From the NCBI RefSeq assembly GCF_001269885.1, contig NZ_LHVH01000034.1:222707-286706 (forward strand): 64,000 bases of DNA, written 5' to 3'. Shown here one piece after another: positions 60,891 through 64,000 of this stretch; position 1 is the first letter of the stretch; the number at the start of each line of letters is the position of its first letter. This DNA comes from Pseudomonas kilonensis. Its GTDB lineage: Bacteria; Pseudomonadota; Gammaproteobacteria; Pseudomonadales; Pseudomonadaceae. A model generated the notes under the pieces. That model was given only the letters and a program-made list of their open reading frames with translations, ran no database searches and had not been told where the DNA came from. Made by a program: the position numbers and the translations under genes.

Positions 60891-61079
60891 TTCGTCCCTG
60901 ACTCCGTGGGGCTTCGTTCCTGGCGGGATCATCGCTCTGGCACCTGAGTGCTCGAGCGTAGTGGCCGGACAGCATTAAACCTGCTGTGCGGTTTTGATAA
61001 AAGTGCTTTGGTGACAATAAATCGGACGATTTTCTGGAAAGCAGGACTCAGACACAAAAAACCCGATGCCGAGCACAAA

Positions 61080-61217
61080 ACCTGTGGCGAGGGGATTTAT
61101 CCCCGCTGGGCTGCGCAGCGGCCCTAAAAGCTGACACCTCGGTGTGTCAGCTGGATGGAGCACGCAGCTTTGGGGCTGCTTCGCAGTCCAGCGGGGATAA
61201 ATCCCCTCGCCACAAGG
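61080..61217. repeat. Long GTGGCGAGGGGATTTATCC palindrome
   Basis: A complete palindrome between the PspA-like gene and the channel gene on the same strand. With about 190 bases of other sequence at its left, it fills the 383-base gap. It could separate expression of the first two genes from the rest of the operon. Confidence 0.9.
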
Positions 61218-61273
61218 TCTGTGCCTGGCCTGGCTTGCCTTGGCGGGTCTTCACCAAGGCAAGCCCCATCCGA

Positions 61274-61972
61274 TCACTCAGCCGATTTTTTCTTCAAACG
61301 TTCCAGGATCGCATTGGCGCTGCCTTCGTTCGGCGTGATGCCGGCGTCGCGCAGCTTGCGCTCCAGGTCGGAGCCGGTCGAAGCGTCGGCCAGTTCGTCC
61401 TGGGCTTGCAGTTCAGCGGCACGTTGCTGTTGCTTGGCCTGCAGGCGGTTGAGCGTACCGACGGCGGTTTCCAGCTTGCCATTGGCGCCGCCGCTGGCGA
61501 TCGAAGCACTGACCTGGGCCTTCTGTACGCTTTCGCGGGCCTTGGCCATGTCCACTTGCTGACGCAGGCTCTTGATCCGGCTTTCGGCCTTGGTGATGTC
61601 TTTGCGCATGTTGTCCGCGTAGCCGCCGAATTCGGTCGCGTGCTTCTGCTCGGCGTCCAGTTCGTTGGTCAGGGTCGAAATGGCTTCGGCCACTTCCAGC
61701 GCCAGGTCTTCGCGGTTGGCCTGGATCGCGGCCAGGGCCTTGGCTTCCAGGTCCTTGATCTTGGCGTTGTATTCGCCGACGCGATCAGTCGCCAGTTTGT
61801 GCTTGGCCATGATGGTGACCAGCTCACGCTTGGCGTTGGCCAGCGCGCTGTCGGCATCGCGAATTTCCTGGTCGAGGATGCGCAGGGCCTGTTGGTCGAC
61901 GATCGATTCGCCGACTTCGTTGGCACCGCCACGCAGTGCGGTGAACAACTTGCTCCAGATGGACTGAGTCAT
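61274..61972 (-). CDS. PspA/IM30-family protein (YjfJ-like)
   Basis: This 232-residue protein is almost entirely helical coiled coil, starting WSKLFTALRGGANEVGESI and continuing with ILDQEIRDADSALANAKREL, as in the PspA/Vipp1/ESCRT-III superfamily of membrane-remodelling proteins. It would bind and stabilise the inner membrane. It follows the DUF2170 gene by 22 bases. It is shorter at the N-terminal amphipathic helix than PspA. Confidence 0.9.
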   Translation of the reverse strand: MTQSIWSKLFTALRGGANEVGESIVDQQALRILDQEIRDADSALANAKRELVTIMAKHKLATDRVGEYNAKIKDLEAKALAAIQANREDLALEVAEAISTLTNELDAEQKHATEFGGYADNMRKDITKAESRIKSLRQQVDMAKARESVQKAQVSASIASGGANGKLETAVGTLNRLQAKQQQRAAELQAQDELADASTGSDLERKLRDAGITPNEGSANAILERLKKKSAE

Positions 61973-61994
61973 TGGATGGTTCCTATTCGGCGAA

Positions 61995-62684
61995 TTAAAT
62001 GAAGAAGCGTTCGAAGGCTTCGCTGGCGCGCTGGACGTTGTCGACGAGGGTTTTGACCTCGGTGACGACGTTGGTCAGGCTGGAGCCTGCGCTCAACGCA
62101 CCGAACATGTTGTAGACGACCTGTCCGTTGGGCATGGTCTCGATGCCGATGGACGACAGCGGGAACATCTCCCGGCTGCGCAGCACGGCGTCATTGAAGG
62201 CCGCGACGTCGTTGATCGACTCGACGTCCACCAGGACGGTATCGACGATGACCTGGTCGCCCACCACTGCGATGTAGATCGGCAAGCCACCGAAGTCATT
62301 CATTTCCAGCTTGATGCTGGACTCGGAGCCTTGAACGAGAGAGAGAGTGATGTCGTTCGCGACCACTTCGTCCAGGGCCTGAAGGGCGCTGTAGAGGCGA
62401 TCGATGTTCCAGTTGTTACCTGCGCTCATGTAATCCTCCGACATGAATGAGCCAGCCAGAATCGGTTGGCGTAGCTGTTTCTCCATTTGCTTGAGCAGGC
62501 TTCGGTTTTCGGGAAGCACCCAAGTCTCGTGTTTCACATACCCGGCGGCACTCAGGCCCGCGCGCATCTGCTTCATGTAGAAGCTCGACGGTTTTTTCGC
62601 GGAGGGTTTGGCGCGCTCTCCCGTGCGGCTCGCTGAATCGGTCACAGACCCGTCTGGCGGATCTGATGGAGAGCTGGTTGACAT
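61995..62684 (-). CDS. DUF2170 protein (YjfI-like)
   Basis: This 229-residue protein has a disordered Ser/Pro/Lys-rich start, then FYMKQMRAGLSAAGYVKHETW, and a core with LPIYIAVVGDQVIVDTVLV typical of DUF2170. It is the first gene of the yjf-like operon. The N-terminal segment with MRAGLSAAGYVKHETWV looks like a short DNA- or protein-binding module, which could be regulatory. Two TCACGCGTGA palindromes lie just upstream. Confidence 0.85.
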   Translation of the reverse strand: MSTSSPSDPPDGSVTDSASRTGERAKPSAKKPSSFYMKQMRAGLSAAGYVKHETWVLPENRSLLKQMEKQLRQPILAGSFMSEDYMSAGNNWNIDRLYSALQALDEVVANDITLSLVQGSESSIKLEMNDFGGLPIYIAVVGDQVIVDTVLVDVESINDVAAFNDAVLRSREMFPLSSIGIETMPNGQVVYNMFGALSAGSSLTNVVTEVKTLVDNVQRASEAFERFFI

Positions 62685-62708
62685 GCTACTGACCCCACTG
62701 TGAAAAAC

Positions 62709-62765
62709 TCACGCGTGATAAACACTACAGGTACTTTCGAAACCTCACAATAGCTCACGCGTGAG
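62709..62765 (-). promoter_or_regulatory. Two TCACGCGTGA palindromes upstream of the yjfI-like gene
   Basis: The perfect palindrome TCACGCGTGA occurs at 62709-62718 and, extended to CTCACGCGTGAG, at 62754-62765, 46 bases apart centre to centre. They lie 25-80 bases before the ATG at 62684, where the promoter must be. They are good candidates for operator sites of a dimeric regulator. Confidence 0.6.
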
Positions 62766-62786
62766 ATTTTTTTAGCAACTGATCCC

Positions 62787-62796
62787 CCTGTGGGAG
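62787..62796 (+). repeat. Left half of a REP interrupted by the IS110 element
   Basis: CCTGTGGGAG is the outer end of a REP. It continues after the element at 63973 with CGAGCTTGCTCGCGATGG. The dinucleotide AG is present at both junctions (62795-62796 and 63971-63972). Confidence 0.85.
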
Positions 62797-62819
62797 ATTC
62801 TATGGTACGGGGCTACCCC

Positions 62820-63767
62820 TTAAATGCCTTTCGGTAAGTATTCGCTCTGGTTCTTCAGCAGGGCGAATACCACTCGGGCAAGCTTGCGGGCCAGTGCCAC
62901 TAATGCTTCGGTTGTGCTGAGTCCCCGGGCCCTCAGTGCCTCATAAAAACCCTTCCATGCCGCTGTGCGCCTCGCCGACATCGCGGCGTTATGCATCAAT
63001 CGACGTGCCTCTGGGTCACCTCGCTTAGACAAGCAGCGGCGTCCCTTCTTTTTCCCAGAATCCGATATACGCAGGTCTAGGCCCAGAAAAGCGATGAAGG
63101 CATCGGCATTTCTGAAATCTCCACGCTGAAACGACGTGAGCAAACGGGCACCGCTCAATAGGCCAATGCCTTCGACTTTCATGCAACGCTTGAGCTGAGC
63201 GCCCAAGCCAGCTGCTTCCAACTGCGTCTGGATTGTTTTCTCGAGCAAGATTTCCAGTCGTTGCATGGCCTTTATCTGGTGCTCAAACGCCGTTTTGAGC
63301 AACGGTTCGTTGGACCAACTTTGCTTGAGGCTGACACGCGCCTGGACCAAGGCTGCCCGGCGCCGGAAAAGGCTTATAAGACGGCAATACAGGGGCGAAG
63401 GCGGAGTCCACGGGTGCAACTGGTGGCCTTCGTTGTTCAAGTAGCGAGCCAACAACCGAGCATCCAGCGCATCGGTTTTAGCGCGAACTTTCACACCTTT
63501 GCGGTAATGGCTGAGCTCGTAGCCGCCGATCATGTAGATCACACAGCCTTGCGCATAAGCCAGGTCGGCGAATTCCTGGTGATAGATATTGGTGGCTTCG
63601 ATGGCGACATCCACTGGCGCGGGCAGCTCCTTGAGCCACTTCTTGATCGCAGCTTTGGTGTTGGGGATCGCTTCCAGTCGATCTGTTTCTGCGTGATAAA
63701 TCACTAACTCATCTTTGGCGACATCAACACCCACGATCGGCTTTGCGACAGAAACCGGCATTGCCAT
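62820..63767 (-). CDS. IS110-family transposase
   Basis: This 315-residue recombinase has the RuvC-like DEDD domain (VGVDVAKDE, VAIEATNIYH, TDALDARLLARY) and the C-terminal Tnp domain with VEGIGLLSGARLLTSF, then GDFRNADAFIAFLGLD and the conserved serine in SDSGKKKG. It works with a bridge RNA to join target and donor DNA at a core dinucleotide. The gene is intact. GGAGGATTTTC precedes the ATG. Confidence 0.95.
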   Translation of the reverse strand: MAMPVSVAKPIVGVDVAKDELVIYHAETDRLEAIPNTKAAIKKWLKELPAPVDVAIEATNIYHQEFADLAYAQGCVIYMIGGYELSHYRKGVKVRAKTDALDARLLARYLNNEGHQLHPWTPPSPLYCRLISLFRRRAALVQARVSLKQSWSNEPLLKTAFEHQIKAMQRLEILLEKTIQTQLEAAGLGAQLKRCMKVEGIGLLSGARLLTSFQRGDFRNADAFIAFLGLDLRISDSGKKKGRRCLSKRGDPEARRLMHNAAMSARRTAAWKGFYEALRARGLSTTEALVALARKLARVVFALLKNQSEYLPKGI

Positions 63768-63796
63768 TGAAAATCCTCCGGGCTAAGGTTTGAACA

Positions 63797-63955
63797 CTTG
63801 AAGGGTTCACCCAGAGGCGCAGGCTTGTTCCTATCGTCGGTCTAGGCCAGATGCATTCTTTATCGGCGCTTGGGTGAAAGGAGGAGGGGTGAAATCTCCC
63901 ACGGTCTGCACTGCGCGCACAGTCAGAATCGAGCTTTTTCCCTCCTCCTCTCCTC
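63797..63955 (-). ncRNA. Predicted IS110 bridge RNA
   Basis: On the transposase strand two stem-loops follow each other. The first (63950-63880) is closed by GGAGGAGGG/CCCTCCTCC and holds AAGCTCG (63936-63930) on its left side and GTGGGAG (63902-63896) on its right: the first equals, and the second complements, the two halves of the REP target AAGCTCG-CTCCCAC. The second (63878-63806) is closed by TTCACCCA/TGGGTGAA and holds AGAAT (63859-63855) and CAAG (63827-63824), which fit the element's own ends (AGAAT-CT and CT-TGG). Confidence 0.75.
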
Positions 63956-63970
63956 AAGTCCTACCATCCA

Positions 63971-63990
63971 AGCGAGCTTGCTCGCGATGG
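63971..63990 (+). repeat. Right half of the interrupted REP
   Basis: AGCGAGCTTGCTCGCGATGG resumes the REP interrupted at 62796, with the AG core dinucleotide repeated. The rest of the window after it shows nothing else. Confidence 0.85.
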
Positions 63991-64000
63991 CGCCCTGTCA

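Larger units (their letters stand above)
62797..63970 (-). mobile_element. IS110-family insertion sequence inside a REP
   Basis: The element is about 1174 bases and carries one transposase gene on the minus strand. Its ends are fixed by the two halves of the REP and the AG (CT on the transposase strand) core at both sides. There are no terminal inverted repeats, only a subterminal TACCAT/ATGGTA pair. The transposase-proximal 5' side has about 200 non-coding bases and the 3' side only 23, the layout of the IS110 subgroup in which the bridge RNA lies before the recombinase gene. Confidence 0.85.

Overview
The window is a chromosomal segment of a Pseudomonas of the fluorescens group. The grounds are the dense families of REP-type palindromes (variants of GTGGGAGCGGGCTTGCTCGCG), the high GC content, the proA-to-ppa gene order (which I recall as similar in P. 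aeruginosa), an EatR/ExaC/Eat/EutBC ethanolamine locus, a Pseudomonas-type levansucrase and DUF6124 genes. No rRNA, tRNA or CRISPR array was found.

Left third (1-22.3 kb), mostly core genome: the first codons of proA (minus), a 3-methyladenine glycosylase, a DedA-PAP2 fusion, a LON-domain protein, an LrgA/LrgB pair, a MaoC dehydratase, a lipoprotein joining MORN repeats to a C13 caspase-like peptidase, and a minus-strand mpl-ubiX-lipoprotein run. The ethanolamine catabolic locus follows (eatR, exaC, eat, eutB, eutC); good sigma-54 promoters precede exaC and eat, matching an RpoN-dependent activator. After a GNAT gene and a 1 kb block of tandem REP units come a DedA protein, mtfA and ppa.

Accessory block (22.4-31.3 kb): a CI/LexA-like S24 repressor, then a lower-GC island. 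It holds a 5-cytosine methyltransferase convergent with a three-gene operon (DUF262, HEPN nuclease, vsr), an HNH endonuclease, and a MazG-like pyrophosphohydrolase next to a nuclease-helicase of the DUF2075 type. vsr carries a stop codon exactly where the conserved Trp belongs. The island reads as anti-phage defence.

Middle (31.3-43.3 kb), nearly all minus strand: a DUF6124 gene behind a structured leader, a levansucrase with a LexA-type box just downstream of its promoter, and an amino-acid cluster (ALDH, homoserine dehydrogenase, Lrp regulator, threonine-synthase-like enzyme, LysR regulator, permease, cystathionine-lyase-type enzyme). I suggest, as inference, homoserine-to-aspartate metabolism. 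A six-copy 136-bp repeat array splits this cluster.

Right (43.9-64 kb): an Rhs polymorphic toxin with a pertussis-like ADP-ribosyltransferase tip, its overlapping immunity gene, an orphan toxin tail and a second paralogous immunity gene between REP copies. Next come a phospholipid operon resembling E. coli ynbABCD and a minus-strand operon resembling E. coli yjfIJKLMC with an added potassium channel. At the edge an IS110-family element sits precisely inside a REP; its 5' non-coding region folds into two stem-loops whose first loop carries two 7-nt guides matching the REP target, as expected of a bridge RNA.
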